DNA of 51,447 nt from Azospirillum isscasi (lineage in GTDB: Bacteria > Pseudomonadota > Alphaproteobacteria > Azospirillales > Azospirillaceae): assembly GCF_030849505.1 (NCBI RefSeq), contig NZ_JAUJFI010000019.1:1-51447 (forward strand), written 5' to 3'. Under the pieces are notes generated by a model. It was not told where the DNA came from, made no database searches, and saw nothing but the letters and a program-made list of their open reading frames with translations. Position 1 is the first letter of the stretch, and each line of letters starts with the position of its first letter. The position numbers and the translations under genes are program-made. Shown piece after piece: positions 41,201 to 49,822 of this stretch.

Positions 41201-41341
41201 GACCTGGATCGTCGGGTATTCCACCGCGGGCAGCGCCGACAGCGGCAGGAAGCGGTAGGACACCGCCCCCACCAGCAGGATCGCCAGCATCAGCAGCGAG
41301 GTGGCGACCGGGCGGACGACGAAGGGGTGGGAGATGTTCAT
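38240..41341 (-). CDS. mdtB: RND efflux pump inner-membrane subunit, MdtB-like
   Basis: 1033 aa. N-terminus [16 protein letters not shown] and [17 protein letters not shown] are typical of MdtB. The proton-relay pair D401-D402 is in [14 protein letters not shown]. The two periplasmic halves and twelve helices are complete. Its stop overlaps the start of the MdtC-like gene by four bases, and it begins 15 bp after the adaptor gene. Works with MdtC-like and the adaptor as one envelope-spanning pump. Confidence 0.93.
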   Translation of the reverse strand: MNISHPFVVRPVATSLLMLAILLVGAVSYRFLPLSALPAVEYPTIQVQTFFPGASPEVMTSSVTAPLERQLGQMPGLVQMSSVSAAGASVITLQFGLDLSIDIAEQEVQAAINAAGNLLPSDLPAPPIYAKVNPADAPILTLALTSKTLPLTQVQDLADSRFAQKLSQLPGVGLVSLSGGHRPAVRIRANVQALAAYGLNIDDLRSTINTANVNSPKGTIDGPTRNYTINANDQLRRAEEYRNLVVAYRSGAPVRLSDVAEVVDSAENTRLGAWMNDTPAILLNIQRQPGANVIEVVDRVKAMLPNLTAALPGSVDVAVLTDRTVTIRASVEDVQMEMMVAMGLVVLVIFLFLRNIPATIIPSLSVPLSLVGTFAVMYLAGFSLNNLSLMALTVATGFVVDDAIVMIENIARHVERGESPLQAALKGSKQIGFTIVSLTVSLIAVLIPLLFMGDVVGRLFREFAITLAVTILISAVVSLTLVPMLCAKLLRHREPKEMSAVARRSEAWFDAVIAGYGRTLRWVLDRQGATLAVAVATLLLTGVLYAAIPKGFFPAQDTGLIQGVTEATQSVSYAAMAERQRALAVEVLKDPDVVSLSSFIGVDGTNTTMNSGRFLINLKPKEERTDHVADIIRRIRHNTAQVPGIELFMQPVQDLTIDATVSRTQYQFVLEDANPDELRLWAPKLLDRLAALPEISDVTSNLQEKGLSASITIDRDTAARYGVTTAAIDNALYDAFGQRIVSTIFTQANQFRVILEADPDRMTVDQLLTSIHLPSAGGGQVPLAAFARMEVRNAPLQINHFGQFPAVTVSFNLAPGVSLGAAVEAIQAAEHELGLPASVLTRFQGAALAFQASLGNQLLLILAAIVTMYIVLGVLYESYIHPITILSTLPSAGVGALIALMMAGHDLDIIAIIGIILLIGIVKKNAIMMIDFALDAEREEGKSPREAIYQACLLRFRPILMTTMAALLGALPLMLGTGTGSELRQPMGVSIVGGLILSQLLTLYTTPVIYLAFDRLAARLRGRPDRLTEGTAP

Positions 41342-41356
41342 GGCGGCGGGCGTGCG

Positions 41357-42703
41357 CTACGACGCGTTGCGCTGGGGGCGGCGCTGCGGGCGCGGTCCCT
41401 CGCTGGACGGGGCGGGGGACGGGGCGGCCCCGTCCGTCGCCGCGACCTTGGCGCCCTCGCGCAGCCGGTCGGCACCCTGGGTCACCACCGTCTCGCCGGG
41501 GCGCAGGCCATGGGTGATGACGGTCTTCGCCCCGTCGCTGGCGCCCAGCGTCACCGGGCGGACGGTGGCCGTGCTGTCCTCGCGGTTCACCACATAGACG
41601 TAGGTGCCGGGCGCCCCGCGCTGCACCGCGGCCACTGGGACCATCGGCACGCCGGACAGTGTGTCCACCAGAAGCTGGACGTTGACGAACTGGTTGGGGA
41701 ACAGCGACTGGTCGGCGTTGTCGAATTGGGCGCGGAGCTTGACCGTGCCGGTGGTCACGTCGATCTGGTTGTCCACCGTCGTCAGGGTGCCGGTCGCCAG
41801 CACGCGGTCGCGCGTCCGGTCATAGGCGGTCACCGGCAGGTTCGCCCCCTCGCGAAGCCGTTTCATGATGGCGGGGATGTTGTCCTCCGGCAGGGTGAAC
41901 AGGACGGAGATGGGCTGCACCTGCGCGATGACGACGATGCCGCCGGCCTCCCCCGCCGTGACGTAGTTGCCGGGATCGACCAGCCGCAGGCCGGTGCGGC
42001 CCGACACGGGCGCGGTGATGCGGGTGTAGGACAGGTTCAGCTTGGCGTTCTCCACCGCCACCTGATCGGCCTTCACCGTGCCCTCATACTGGAGGACCAG
42101 CGATTCCTGGGTGTCGCGCTGCTGTTTGGCGATGGAATCCTGCTTCACCAGCAGGCGGTAGCGCTCCAGGTCCAGCCGGGCGTTCTTCAGGAGCGCCTGA
42201 TCGCGCAGAAGCTGGGCCTCGGCCTGTTCGACGGCGAGCTTGAAGGGCCGCGGGTCCACCTCGGCCAGGAAGTCGCCCTTCTGCACGGTCTGCCCCTCGG
42301 CGAAGGCGACCTGGGTGAGCTGCCCGCCGACCTGCGGGCGCACCGTGACGGTGGCAAGCGACGACACGGTGCCCAGCCCGTTCAGCCGGATCGGCATGTC
42401 GCCCTTTTCCACCGTGGCGGTGACCACCGGCATGGCGGTCTGCATGCCGGGCCGGAACCCGCCGGGCGGGCCGCCGCGCATGGCCGTTTCCGGCGCCGGG
42501 CGGAAGGCGAACCACCACACCCCGCCGCCGATCAGCGACAGCACCACCAGCCATCCCACCAGCCGGCCCAGGATCGACCGGCGCCGGGGGGCGTCGGTCC
42601 TCTGCTGGGCACCACGCGCTTCCGGAGCGGTCGAGGCAAGGCTGTCCGGCCCGGGCGCGGGCGGCGGTTTGAGGGGCGTATCCAAATCCATCGGGTCCTT
42701 CAT
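41357..42703 (-). CDS. mdtA: RND efflux periplasmic adaptor, MdtA-like
   Basis: 448 aa membrane-fusion protein. A Pro-rich cytoplasmic tail is followed by one membrane anchor (about 46-66), then a biotinyl-lipoyl-like domain split by a helical hairpin (about 95-220, VRPQVGGQLTQVAFAEGQTV), a beta barrel (220-310) and a membrane-proximal domain (to about 410). The C-terminal 35 residues are Pro/Arg-rich. It links pump and outer-membrane factor. First gene of the four-gene operon; two possible starts (42703 and the in-frame ATG 12 bp later). Confidence 0.92.
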   Translation of the reverse strand: MKDPMDLDTPLKPPPAPGPDSLASTAPEARGAQQRTDAPRRRSILGRLVGWLVVLSLIGGGVWWFAFRPAPETAMRGGPPGGFRPGMQTAMPVVTATVEKGDMPIRLNGLGTVSSLATVTVRPQVGGQLTQVAFAEGQTVQKGDFLAEVDPRPFKLAVEQAEAQLLRDQALLKNARLDLERYRLLVKQDSIAKQQRDTQESLVLQYEGTVKADQVAVENAKLNLSYTRITAPVSGRTGLRLVDPGNYVTAGEAGGIVVIAQVQPISVLFTLPEDNIPAIMKRLREGANLPVTAYDRTRDRVLATGTLTTVDNQIDVTTGTVKLRAQFDNADQSLFPNQFVNVQLLVDTLSGVPMVPVAAVQRGAPGTYVYVVNREDSTATVRPVTLGASDGAKTVITHGLRPGETVVTQGADRLREGAKVAATDGAAPSPAPSSEGPRPQRRPQRNAS

Positions 42704-43020
42704 CGCCTGCGGGCGTCGTCCGGAGAGTCGCGTCGGGACCGGTGCCGGCGGCCCAGCCCCGATCCCGGCGGGACGCTATCACGACGCCGCGCGCAGATTA
42801 TGTCCAGAAGGGGTTAGATTTGTAACGCTCGGTAACAACGTCGAGGGGTGCCGAGAATCCCCTCTCCCGCCCCGGGAGAGGGAAGGGGCCCGCGCCGGAG
42901 GCGTGGGAAGGATGAGGGTAAATCCGAAAATCAGCGCCTTGATTCTTGCGCTCCCCTGACCCGGCGCCTTCGGCGCCACCCTCGCCCGGGGCGGGAGAAG
43001 GTTTCGACGCCGATGCTATG
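42704..43020. promoter_or_regulatory. Intergenic region upstream of the RND operon with palindromic elements
   Basis: 317 bp. The part next to the adaptor start must hold the pump promoter, but no regulator gene (TetR or two-component) is adjacent and no operator is clear. The distal half holds REP-like palindromes, listed separately. Confidence 0.4.
42857..43009. repeat. REP-like palindromic element
   Basis: Contains a perfect 9-bp stem CCCTCTCCC / GGGAGAGGG (42859-42867 with 42873-42881), a perfect 6-bp stem GGCGCC-TTC-GGCGCC (42963-42977), and a second CCCGGGGCGGGAGA stretch in roughly inverted orientation (about 42984-43000). The pattern is like repetitive extragenic palindromes in proteobacteria. 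Confidence 0.6.
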
Positions 43021-44190
43021 TCAGGCCAGCCCCGTGACGAAGGCGGCGATGCGGCGGCAGGCTTCGGCAAGCTCCGCCTCCCCGACCGCGAAGGACAGGC
43101 GGACGCAGCCCGCCGCCGCGGGACCGAAGGCCCCGGCGTCCAGCACCGACACGCCGGTTTCGCGGAACAGACGCCACGCGAAGTCCATGGTCGGCAGGCC
43201 GGTGCCGCGCACGTCCACCAGCATGAACATGCCCGCCTCCGGCTTCAGGCAGCGCAGGCCGGGAACGGAGCCGAGCGCCTCCAGCGCGATGTCGCGGCGG
43301 CGGCGGTAGCCCTCGCGCATCGCCGCCACCGCCTCGTCCCCCTGCTCGACGGCGACCAGCGCCGCCTGCTGCACGAAGCCCGGCAGGCCGTAGAGCATGC
43401 ACAGCGCCAGCGTGCCCATATGGGCGACCAGCGGCGCCGGGGCGACCACCCAGCCGGCGCGCCAGCCGGTCATGGCGTGCGACTTGGACAGGCTGTTGAT
43501 CGTCACCGTGCGCTCCGCCATGCCGGGAAGCGTGGCGATGCTGACGTGGGGACGGTCGAAGGTCAGGCTGGCGTAGACCTCGTCGGCGACCACCCACAGG
43601 TCGTGGCGGCGGGCAAGCTCGGCCACCGCCTCCAGTTCCTCCATGGACATCACGATGCCGGTGGGGTTGGCCGGGGTCGCCAGGAAGATGGCGCGGGTGC
43701 GCGGGGTGACCGCGGCGGCCAGCGCCGCCGGGTCCAGCCGCAGCGTGGCGGAGGGGGGCGCCACCGCGGCCAGCGCGGCGCCCGACGCGCGGACGCAGGC
43801 CTCGTAGGTCAGGTACATCGGCTCCGGCACCAGCACCTCGTCCCCCGCCTCGACGAGGCAGAGGGTGGCGTTGAACAGGCCGTTCTGCGCCCCGGCGCAG
43901 ACGAGGACGTTCTCGGGCTCCGCCGTCAGACCGGTGCGCCGGGTGAAGTCGCGGGCCAGCGCGGCGCGCAGCTCCGGACGGCCCGGAATGGGGGTGTAGT
44001 GGGTGTCCCCGGCGTGCAGGGCGGCGATGGCGGCGTCGCGCACCGGGGCGGGCGTGTCGAAATCCGGGTCGCCGACGCTCAGCACGATCACGTCCTCGCC
44101 GCGCCCCTTGGCGGCCCAGGCGGCGAAATGGATGTCCCAGGCCGCAACGCGGTCGCCGCGGATGCGGTCGGTGAGGGACGAGAAGCGCAT
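43021..44190 (-). CDS. Class I/II PLP-dependent aminotransferase
   Basis: 389 aa fold-type I enzyme. SVGDPDFDTP substrate loop, ATPANPTG (the conserved NPTG), DEVYASLTF with the PLP-N1 aspartate, Schiff-base lysine K236 in SLSKSHAMTGWRAGW, and the C-terminal carboxylate-binding arginine in VRLSFAV. Overall similarity is to the aspartate or branched-chain aminotransferase subgroup; the amino donor is not clear. The start at 44190 has AGGGAG upstream; the frame is open to 44250. Divergent from the CoA-transferase gene. Confidence 0.9.
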   Translation of the reverse strand: MRFSSLTDRIRGDRVAAWDIHFAAWAAKGRGEDVIVLSVGDPDFDTPAPVRDAAIAALHAGDTHYTPIPGRPELRAALARDFTRRTGLTAEPENVLVCAGAQNGLFNATLCLVEAGDEVLVPEPMYLTYEACVRASGAALAAVAPPSATLRLDPAALAAAVTPRTRAIFLATPANPTGIVMSMEELEAVAELARRHDLWVVADEVYASLTFDRPHVSIATLPGMAERTVTINSLSKSHAMTGWRAGWVVAPAPLVAHMGTLALCMLYGLPGFVQQAALVAVEQGDEAVAAMREGYRRRRDIALEALGSVPGLRCLKPEAGMFMLVDVRGTGLPTMDFAWRLFRETGVSVLDAGAFGPAAAGCVRLSFAVGEAELAEACRRIAAFVTGLA

Positions 44191-44451
44191 CGGCGGAAGC
44201 TCCCTGAAGGCATCTTGTTGGCCGCAAACGGTTCCCGCGGCAAGACCCATCCATATGCCCCAGGGCGGTGCCGCGGCACAACCCGGCGTTCGGGGGGCGG
44301 CGGCGCAGGGCGGCCATTCATGTCCATCAGGACGGCCTGATATGCCGGACCGGCAATTGCAGCGCTGTGAAACGGGGGCCTATGACGGACCCCAACGACA
44401 AAAAGAAAGAATCGTCCACCTCGAACGCCCGAGACTGTGCAAAGGGAACCC

Positions 44452-45945
44452 ATGTACCGCGACCGTATTCGCCTGAAGTCCCTGTGGGGGAAGGTGGTGA
44501 CGCCGGAAGAGGCGGCCCTGCTGATCCGCGACGGCATGACCATCGGCATGAGCGGCTTCACCCGCGCCGGGGACGCCAAGGCCGTTCCGCTGGCGCTGGC
44601 CGAGCGCGCCGCGACGGAGCAGCTGAAGGTCACGCTGATGACCGGCGCCTCATTGGGCAACGACGTGGACCGCATATTGACGGAGGCCGGGGTTCTGGCC
44701 CGCCGCCTGCCGTTCCAGGCCGACCCGGTGCTGCGCAAGGCGATCAACCGCGGCGAGGTGATGTTCGTCGACCAGCACCTGTCGGAGACGGTGGAGCTTC
44801 TGCGCTCCCGCCAGATGGGTCCGGTGGACGTGGCGGTGATCGAAGCCTGCGCCATCACGGAGACGGGCGGGATCGTCCCCACCACCTCGATCGGCAACTC
44901 CGCGACCTTCGCCATCCTGGCGGAGAAGATCATCGTCGAGCTGAACCTGACCCAGCCGCTCGACCTGGAGGGGATGCACGACGTCTACATCCCGACGCGC
45001 CGCCCCTTCCGCGAGCCGATCCCGGTGGTGACCGCGGAGAGCCGCGCCGGCCTGCCCTATATCCCCATCGACCCGTCGAGGATCGCCGCCATCGTGGTGA
45101 CGCGCAAGCAGGACAGCAGCGCCACCATCCTGCCCCCGGACGGCGAGACCAGACAGATCGCCGGCCATCTGACCGAGTTCCTCGACCGCGAGGTGCGGCA
45201 GGGCCGGCTGGGCCGCTCGCTGAACCCGCTCCAGGCCGGCATCGGGACCATCGCCAACGCCGTCCTGCACGGCCTGATCGACGGCCCGTTCCACGACCTG
45301 ACCATGTACAGCGAGGTTCTGCAGGACAGCACCTTCGATCTGTTCGACGCGGGCAAGCTGAACTTCGCGTCGGGCTCCTCCATCACGCTGAGCGCCGGGA
45401 AGTACGCGGAGGTCCTGCCGAAGATCGGGAGCTACAAGGGTCGGCTGCTGCTGCGTCCGCAGGAGATCTCCAACCACCCGGAGGTCATCCGCCGGCTGGG
45501 CGTGATCGGCATCAACACGGCGCTGGAATGCGACATCTACGGCAACGTGAACTCCACCCACGTCAACGGCACGCAGATGATGAACGGCATCGGCGGTTCC
45601 GGCGACTTCGCGCGCAACGCCCACCTCGCCATCTTCGTCACGAAGTCCTTGGCGAAGGATGGAAAAATCTCCAGCGTCGTGCCGATGGTCACCCACACCG
45701 ACCACAACGAGCATGACGTGGACGTGCTGGTGACCGAAACCGGCCTTGCCGACCTGCGCGGCCTCGCCCCGCGGGAGCGGGCGGAGACGATCATCCGCAA
45801 CTGCGTCCACCCCGGCTACCGCGAGCTGGCGATGGACTATCACCGGCGCGCGCTCCAGCGCGGGGGGCACACGCCGCACCTGCTGGAGGAGGCGTTCTCC
45901 TGGCATCTGCGCTACCAGCAGACCGGCAGCATGCAGCCGTCCTGA
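44452..45945 (+). CDS. Acetyl-CoA hydrolase/succinyl-CoA:acetate CoA-transferase family enzyme
   Basis: 497 aa, the usual length for this class. Catalytic glutamate E288 in MYSEVLQDS forms the enzyme-CoA thioester; other hallmarks are GMSGFTRAGDAKAVP near the start, and GGSGDFARNAHLAIF. Family members exchange CoA between succinyl-CoA and acetate, bypassing succinyl-CoA synthetase or detoxifying acetate. The start at 44452 was chosen because AAGGGA lies 5 bp upstream; a GTG at 44437 would add five residues. 44191-44451 upstream is the divergent promoter region, with nothing specific seen. Confidence 0.9.
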   Translation: MYRDRIRLKSLWGKVVTPEEAALLIRDGMTIGMSGFTRAGDAKAVPLALAERAATEQLKVTLMTGASLGNDVDRILTEAGVLARRLPFQADPVLRKAINRGEVMFVDQHLSETVELLRSRQMGPVDVAVIEACAITETGGIVPTTSIGNSATFAILAEKIIVELNLTQPLDLEGMHDVYIPTRRPFREPIPVVTAESRAGLPYIPIDPSRIAAIVVTRKQDSSATILPPDGETRQIAGHLTEFLDREVRQGRLGRSLNPLQAGIGTIANAVLHGLIDGPFHDLTMYSEVLQDSTFDLFDAGKLNFASGSSITLSAGKYAEVLPKIGSYKGRLLLRPQEISNHPEVIRRLGVIGINTALECDIYGNVNSTHVNGTQMMNGIGGSGDFARNAHLAIFVTKSLAKDGKISSVVPMVTHTDHNEHDVDVLVTETGLADLRGLAPRERAETIIRNCVHPGYRELAMDYHRRALQRGGHTPHLLEEAFSWHLRYQQTGSMQPS

Positions 45946-46094
45946 CGGCGCTCCCCGTCCGGAGCCCCGGGGGAGAGGGATTTAATCGGAGTTCGCAGCC
46001 TTGCCCTCAACCCCAAACCCCATTGACCGAGAAATCAGCTCAACTACTCTTGAACCTGAACGGGTCCGAAGGACAGGGGAAGTTGGGGACGGGG

Positions 46095-47621
46095 ATGGCG
46101 GACGATATCGGGACGGGAAGCCCGGACCTCTTGCTGCGCTTCCAGGCCATGCTGGACACGGTGCCGGACGGGATCGTCATCATCGATTCCGCAGGGCTCG
46201 TGCAGACCTTCAACCCGGCCTGCGAGCGGCTGTTCGGCTGGACGGCGGCGGAAGTGATCGGGCGGAACGTCAAGATGCTGATGCCGCCGCCCTACCGGGA
46301 GGAGCATGACGGCTATCTGGAGCGCTACCACAGGACCGGGGAGCGCCGGATCATCGGCATCGGGCGGGAGGTGACCGGCCTGCGCCGCGACGGCACCACC
46401 TTCCCCATGGAGCTGTCGGTGGGCGAAGCCTGCCGGGAGGCCGGAGGCGGCGGCGTCTACATCGGCATCATCCGCGACATCAGCGAGCGCAGGCAGGCCG
46501 AGACCGCCCTGCGCGAGCGGGAGGCCCGGCTGACCTCCATCCTGGAAACCGTGCCCGAGGCGATCATCGTCATCAGCGAAGGGGGGCTGATCGAGTCCTT
46601 CAGCCCGGCGGCGGAACGGCTGTTCGGCTACGCCGCCGCGGAGGTGAAGGGGCGCAACGTCAGCATGCTGATGCCCTCCCCCTACCGGGAGCAGCACGAC
46701 CGCTACATCGGCCATTACCTGACCACGGGGGAACGGAAGATCATCGGAATCGGGCGGGTGGTCTCCGGCCTGCGCCGCGACGGCTCCGTCTTCCCCATGG
46801 AGCTGGCGGTGGGCGAGGTGCAGTTGGCCGGGCACCGCTGCTTCACCGGCTTCATCCGCGACCTGACCGAGCGGCAGGCGACCGAGAAGCGCCTTCAGGA
46901 ACTTCAGGCGGAGCTTCTGCACGTCAGCCGGGTCAGCGCCATGGGCCAGATGGCTTCGACCCTGGCGCACGAGCTGAACCAGCCGCTGACCGCCGTCATC
47001 AACTACGCCAAGGCGGTGAAGCGCCTGCTCGACCGTCCGGACGGCGCGGACAAGGCGCGGGAGACGATGGACAAGGCCACGGCCCAGGCGGCCCGCGCCG
47101 GCCAGATCATCCGCCGCCTGCGCAACTTCATCGAGAAGGGCCAGACCGAGCACACGGTGGAGAGCATCGGCAAGGTGGTGGAGGAAGCCAGCGCCCTCGC
47201 CCTGGTCGGCGCCAAGGAACGCGGCGTCCATGTCCGGCTGGAGATGAGCGGCGACGAGCGGCCCGTGCTGATCGACAAGATCCAGATCCAGCAGGTCGTC
47301 CTGAACCTCGTCCGCAACGCCATCGAGGCCATGGCCGACTCGGACCTGCGGGAACTGACCGTCGTCACCGGCCCCGACCCGGACTCCGCGGCGCTGATGC
47401 GCGTGACCGTCCGGGACAGCGGTCCCGGGCTGGACGCGAGCGTGTTGGCCCAGCTTTTCCAGCCCTTCGTCACCACCAAGGAGAAGGGGATGGGGCTCGG
47501 CCTGTCCATCTGCCGGTCGATCATCGAGGCGCATGGGGGCCGCCTGTGGTTGGAACCGGGGGATGGAGGGGCCACCTTTGCCTTCACCGTGCCGGTTGCC
47601 GGAGAGGATGATGCGCCCTGA
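46095..47621 (+). CDS. fixL: FixL-like oxygen-sensing histidine kinase with two haem-type PAS domains
   Basis: 508 aa, no membrane segment. PAS1 about 15-135 and PAS2 about 145-265, each ending in the FixL motif RRDGT/S-x-FPMEL. In both the haem-ligand histidine (H71; H201) and, 20 residues on, the distal arginine of IIGIGR (R91; R221) are present, matching H200 and R220 of Bradyrhizobium FixL. HisKA follows (H292 in LAHELNQPL), then HATPase with GMGLGLSI. Haem-bound O2 should inhibit the kinase. The start at ATG 46095 has GGGGACGGGG upstream; a TTG at 46023 would add 24 residues. It overlaps the fixJ start. Confidence 0.9.
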   Translation: MADDIGTGSPDLLLRFQAMLDTVPDGIVIIDSAGLVQTFNPACERLFGWTAAEVIGRNVKMLMPPPYREEHDGYLERYHRTGERRIIGIGREVTGLRRDGTTFPMELSVGEACREAGGGGVYIGIIRDISERRQAETALREREARLTSILETVPEAIIVISEGGLIESFSPAAERLFGYAAAEVKGRNVSMLMPSPYREQHDRYIGHYLTTGERKIIGIGRVVSGLRRDGSVFPMELAVGEVQLAGHRCFTGFIRDLTERQATEKRLQELQAELLHVSRVSAMGQMASTLAHELNQPLTAVINYAKAVKRLLDRPDGADKARETMDKATAQAARAGQIIRRLRNFIEKGQTEHTVESIGKVVEEASALALVGAKERGVHVRLEMSGDERPVLIDKIQIQQVVLNLVRNAIEAMADSDLRELTVVTGPDPDSAALMRVTVRDSGPGLDASVLAQLFQPFVTTKEKGMGLGLSICRSIIEAHGGRLWLEPGDGGATFAFTVPVAGEDDAP

Positions 47622-48306
47622 CCTTCCAACGCCCGACCTGCCCCCGTCGGACATGACCGTCTTCGTCCTGGACGACGACGAGGCGGTGCGCGATTCCGTC
47701 GTGATCCTGCTGGAGTGCGAGGGGTTCCGGGTGGAAAGCTTCGCCTCGCCCCTGTCCTTCCTGGAATCGGACGCGCCGTCGCGCCGCGGCTGCCTGCTGG
47801 TCGATGTGCGGATGCCGCAGATGAGCGGGCTGGACGTCCAGGAGCGGCTGGTGCAGGACGGGCGCGGCCTGCCGGTGATCGTCATGACCGGCCACGCCGA
47901 CGTGCCGCTGGCGGTGCGCGCCATGAAGGCCGGCGCCGTCGATTTCGTGGAAAAGCCCTTCGACGAGCAGGCGCTGATCGGCAGCGTGAAAGCCGCCCTG
48001 GCCCGTGCCGTCCCGCCGCCGGCTTCCCAGGCCGTCCCGGCTCCGCCCTCCGCCCCCGTCCCGCCCGCCCCCGCCGCCTCCCCGGAGGTGCTGGAACGGC
48101 TGTCCAGCCTGACGCCGCGGGAACGCGACGTGCTGCAATGGCTGGTCGAAGGCAAGTCGAACAAGGTCATCGCCTTCGAACTGTCCATCAGCCCGCGCAC
48201 CGTGGAGATCCACCGCGCCCGCGTGATGGAAAAGATGCGGGCCGACAGCCTGCCCTCGCTGGTCCGCATGGCCCTGTCCGCCGGCATCGCCCCCAAGGGG
48301 GAGTGA
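47611..48306 (+). CDS. fixJ: FixJ-like two-component response regulator
   Basis: 231 aa. Receiver (about 12-130) with D65 in LLVDVRMPQMSG, T in VIVMTGH and K in VEKPF; a Pro/Ala-rich linker (about 135-160); a LuxR-type helix-turn-helix (LTPRERDVLQWLVEGKSNKV, then PRTVEIHRARVMEKM). Phosphorylated by the overlapping FixL-like kinase; FixJ activates fixK-type promoters in rhizobia. Start at ATG 47611 (GGAG 6 bp upstream; ATG 47608 is equally in frame). An FNR/FixK-box-like sequence begins at its stop codon. Confidence 0.9.
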   Translation: MRPDLPTPDLPPSDMTVFVLDDDEAVRDSVVILLECEGFRVESFASPLSFLESDAPSRRGCLLVDVRMPQMSGLDVQERLVQDGRGLPVIVMTGHADVPLAVRAMKAGAVDFVEKPFDEQALIGSVKAALARAVPPPASQAVPAPPSAPVPPAPAASPEVLERLSSLTPRERDVLQWLVEGKSNKVIAFELSISPRTVEIHRARVMEKMRADSLPSLVRMALSAGIAPKGE

Positions 48307-48316
48307 TCCACATCAA
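48303..48316 (+). promoter_or_regulatory. FNR/FixK-type box upstream of the stand-alone receiver gene
   Basis: GTGAT-CCAC-ATCAA differs from the consensus TTGAT-N4-ATCAA at one base. It overlaps the end of fixJ and lies about 115 bp before the receiver gene, which fits feedback by the FixK-like protein encoded downstream. No TSS evidence. Confidence 0.5.
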
Positions 48317-48431
48317 AACCACACCCGATAAGGGGAACTCCGTATTCCGGCATCGCCGGGGGGCTTCTATCTTCCCTGAGACGCCCCCGAACGGGCGTCG
48401 TTCCGTGTGATTTCCGATGCTGGAGGCAGTC

Positions 48432-48812
48432 TTGGCCGAACCGGGTGATGGCATCGTCTACATCGTCGACGACGATGAGCCGGTGCGGGACTCGATGAAG
48501 GCGCTGCTGGAAGCCTGTGCCTTCGAAGTGCGCGACTATGCGTCGTGCCAGAGTTTCATGGATCAGTATGACGGGACGCCGGCGGGCTGCCTCGTCCTCG
48601 ACTTGCACCTGCCGGTGATGAGCGGGCTGGAGTTCGTCGAGCGTTTCGGGAAGAACCTGCGCGGCCTCCCCGTCATCATGGTGTCCGGGCGCGGCGATCC
48701 CGCCACCTTCGCCCGCGCAAGGGAAGCCGGCGTCTCCGCCTTCCTGGAGAAGCCGTTCGAGGAGGACCAGCTCCTCGACGCCGTGCAGCGCCTGCTGCCT
48801 TCGGCGGCGTAG
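48432..48812 (+). CDS. Single-domain FixJ-type receiver
   Basis: 126 aa from TTG 48432, chosen because GGAGG lies five bases upstream; ATG 48417 (131 aa) is the alternative but has no ribosome site. A receiver with DDD acidic pocket (IVDDDEPVRDS), phospho-acceptor in LVLDLHLPVMSG, S in VSGRG and K in LEKPF. There is no output domain. The sequence is of the FixJ receiver type, so it may compete with FixJ for FixL phosphate, similar in idea to phosphate sinks or FixT-like control. It lies between fixJ and the FixK-like gene. Confidence 0.85.
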   Translation: MAEPGDGIVYIVDDDEPVRDSMKALLEACAFEVRDYASCQSFMDQYDGTPAGCLVLDLHLPVMSGLEFVERFGKNLRGLPVIMVSGRGDPATFARAREAGVSAFLEKPFEEDQLLDAVQRLLPSAA

Positions 48813-48819
48813 CCTCCCC

Positions 48820-48867
48820 TACGCAAACTCCCCTAGGTAATCCTACGTACGCAAAGCCCCTTAGGTA
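48820..48867 (+). repeat. Two direct 20-bp repeats upstream of the FixK-like gene
   Basis: Copies at 48820-48839 and 48848-48867 share 17 of 20 bases, beginning TACGCAAA and ending TAGGTA, with start-to-start spacing 28 bp. The stretch AGGTAATCCTACGTA between and within them recalls FixJ-type target DNA. Candidate operator for the gene starting at 48971. Confidence 0.5.
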
Positions 48868-48970
48868 CAAGACCGAACTGCACAGGGTACCCCGCAACGC
48901 ATAACTTCGGGTCATCGAGCGGTTGCCCCATGGCGGGCGGGCCGCTTCCACGAAAGCCGAGGGGCCCGAC

Positions 48971-49693
48971 ATGCACGCTCACACCGCCATCGCCGCCCAG
49001 CCGACGCGCGTTCTGCCCGGCCCCCAGGCCACTGCGATGCCGATGCCGCGCATGACCCCGTCCCGGCCCTTCGCCGCCAACGACGCCGATCCGCTGGCCG
49101 CCATCGCCCAGCTCCGCGTGTTCGACCGCGAGCAGGCGATCTTCGCCGAGGGCGAGACCGCCGACGCCGTCTTCCGCGTGGTGGACGGCATGATCCGCCT
49201 CTACAAGCTGCTGCCGGACGGGCGCCGCCAGATCATCGGCTTCCTCCAGGCGGGCGACATGGTCGGGCTGGCCTTCGCCGACCGCTACCTCTATTCCGCC
49301 GAGGCGATCACCGCCTCCACCGTCCAGCGCGTCCCGCGCTCCCAGCTCGACGCGCTGCTGGACTCCCAGCCCTCCCTGGCGCGCCGCCTGCTGTCGGTCA
49401 CCACCTCCGAACTGGTGGCGGCGCAGGACCAGATGCTGCTGCTGGGCCGCAAGTCGGCGCTGGAGAAGCTGGCCAGCTTCCTGCTGGCGCTCAGCCGCCG
49501 GGCCGGCGCGGGCCGGGCCATCGCCCTGCCGATGAGCCGCTGCGACATCGCCGACCATCTGGGCCTGACCACGGAAACCGTGTCCCGCGGCTTCACCAAG
49601 CTGAAGACCTCGCGCCTGATCCGCATCCTGGACGGCGGCCGGGTCGAACTGCTGGACGCCGGCGCCCTGGCCGAGCTGGCCGACTGCACCTGA
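48971..49693 (+). CDS. Crp/Fnr family transcriptional regulator, FixK-like
   Basis: 240 aa. An N-terminal extension of about 55 residues (Pro/Met-rich, without cysteines) precedes the cyclic-nucleotide-binding-like fold (about 55-165) and a winged HTH with the FNR-type recognition helix (E202, S205, R206 in LTTETVSRGF), predicting TTGAT-N4-ATCAA targets. Lack of the FNR iron-sulfur cysteines fits FixK rather than FNR: activity is set by expression through FixL/FixJ. ATG 48971 has GAGGGG 6 bp upstream. It closes a FixL-FixJ-REC-FixK locus. Confidence 0.88.
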   Translation: MHAHTAIAAQPTRVLPGPQATAMPMPRMTPSRPFAANDADPLAAIAQLRVFDREQAIFAEGETADAVFRVVDGMIRLYKLLPDGRRQIIGFLQAGDMVGLAFADRYLYSAEAITASTVQRVPRSQLDALLDSQPSLARRLLSVTTSELVAAQDQMLLLGRKSALEKLASFLLALSRRAGAGRAIALPMSRCDIADHLGLTTETVSRGFTKLKTSRLIRILDGGRVELLDAGALAELADCT

Positions 49694-49822
49694 ACCCTGC
49701 TCCCGGGGAAGCCGGGGATGGATGCGCACCGATTCGCCGGACGCGGGGGGCGGCGTCCCACCCGCGGTGACCGTCATGACCGCCAGCGGCGGCGCCCGGG
49801 GGCATCCGGACAGGGGCCGGGG

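Noticed and set aside
35220..42817. Very long plus-strand open frames opposite the RND genes
   Set aside because: Antisense shadows rich in His/Asp/Gln/Arg; the minus strand has the complete RND proteins.
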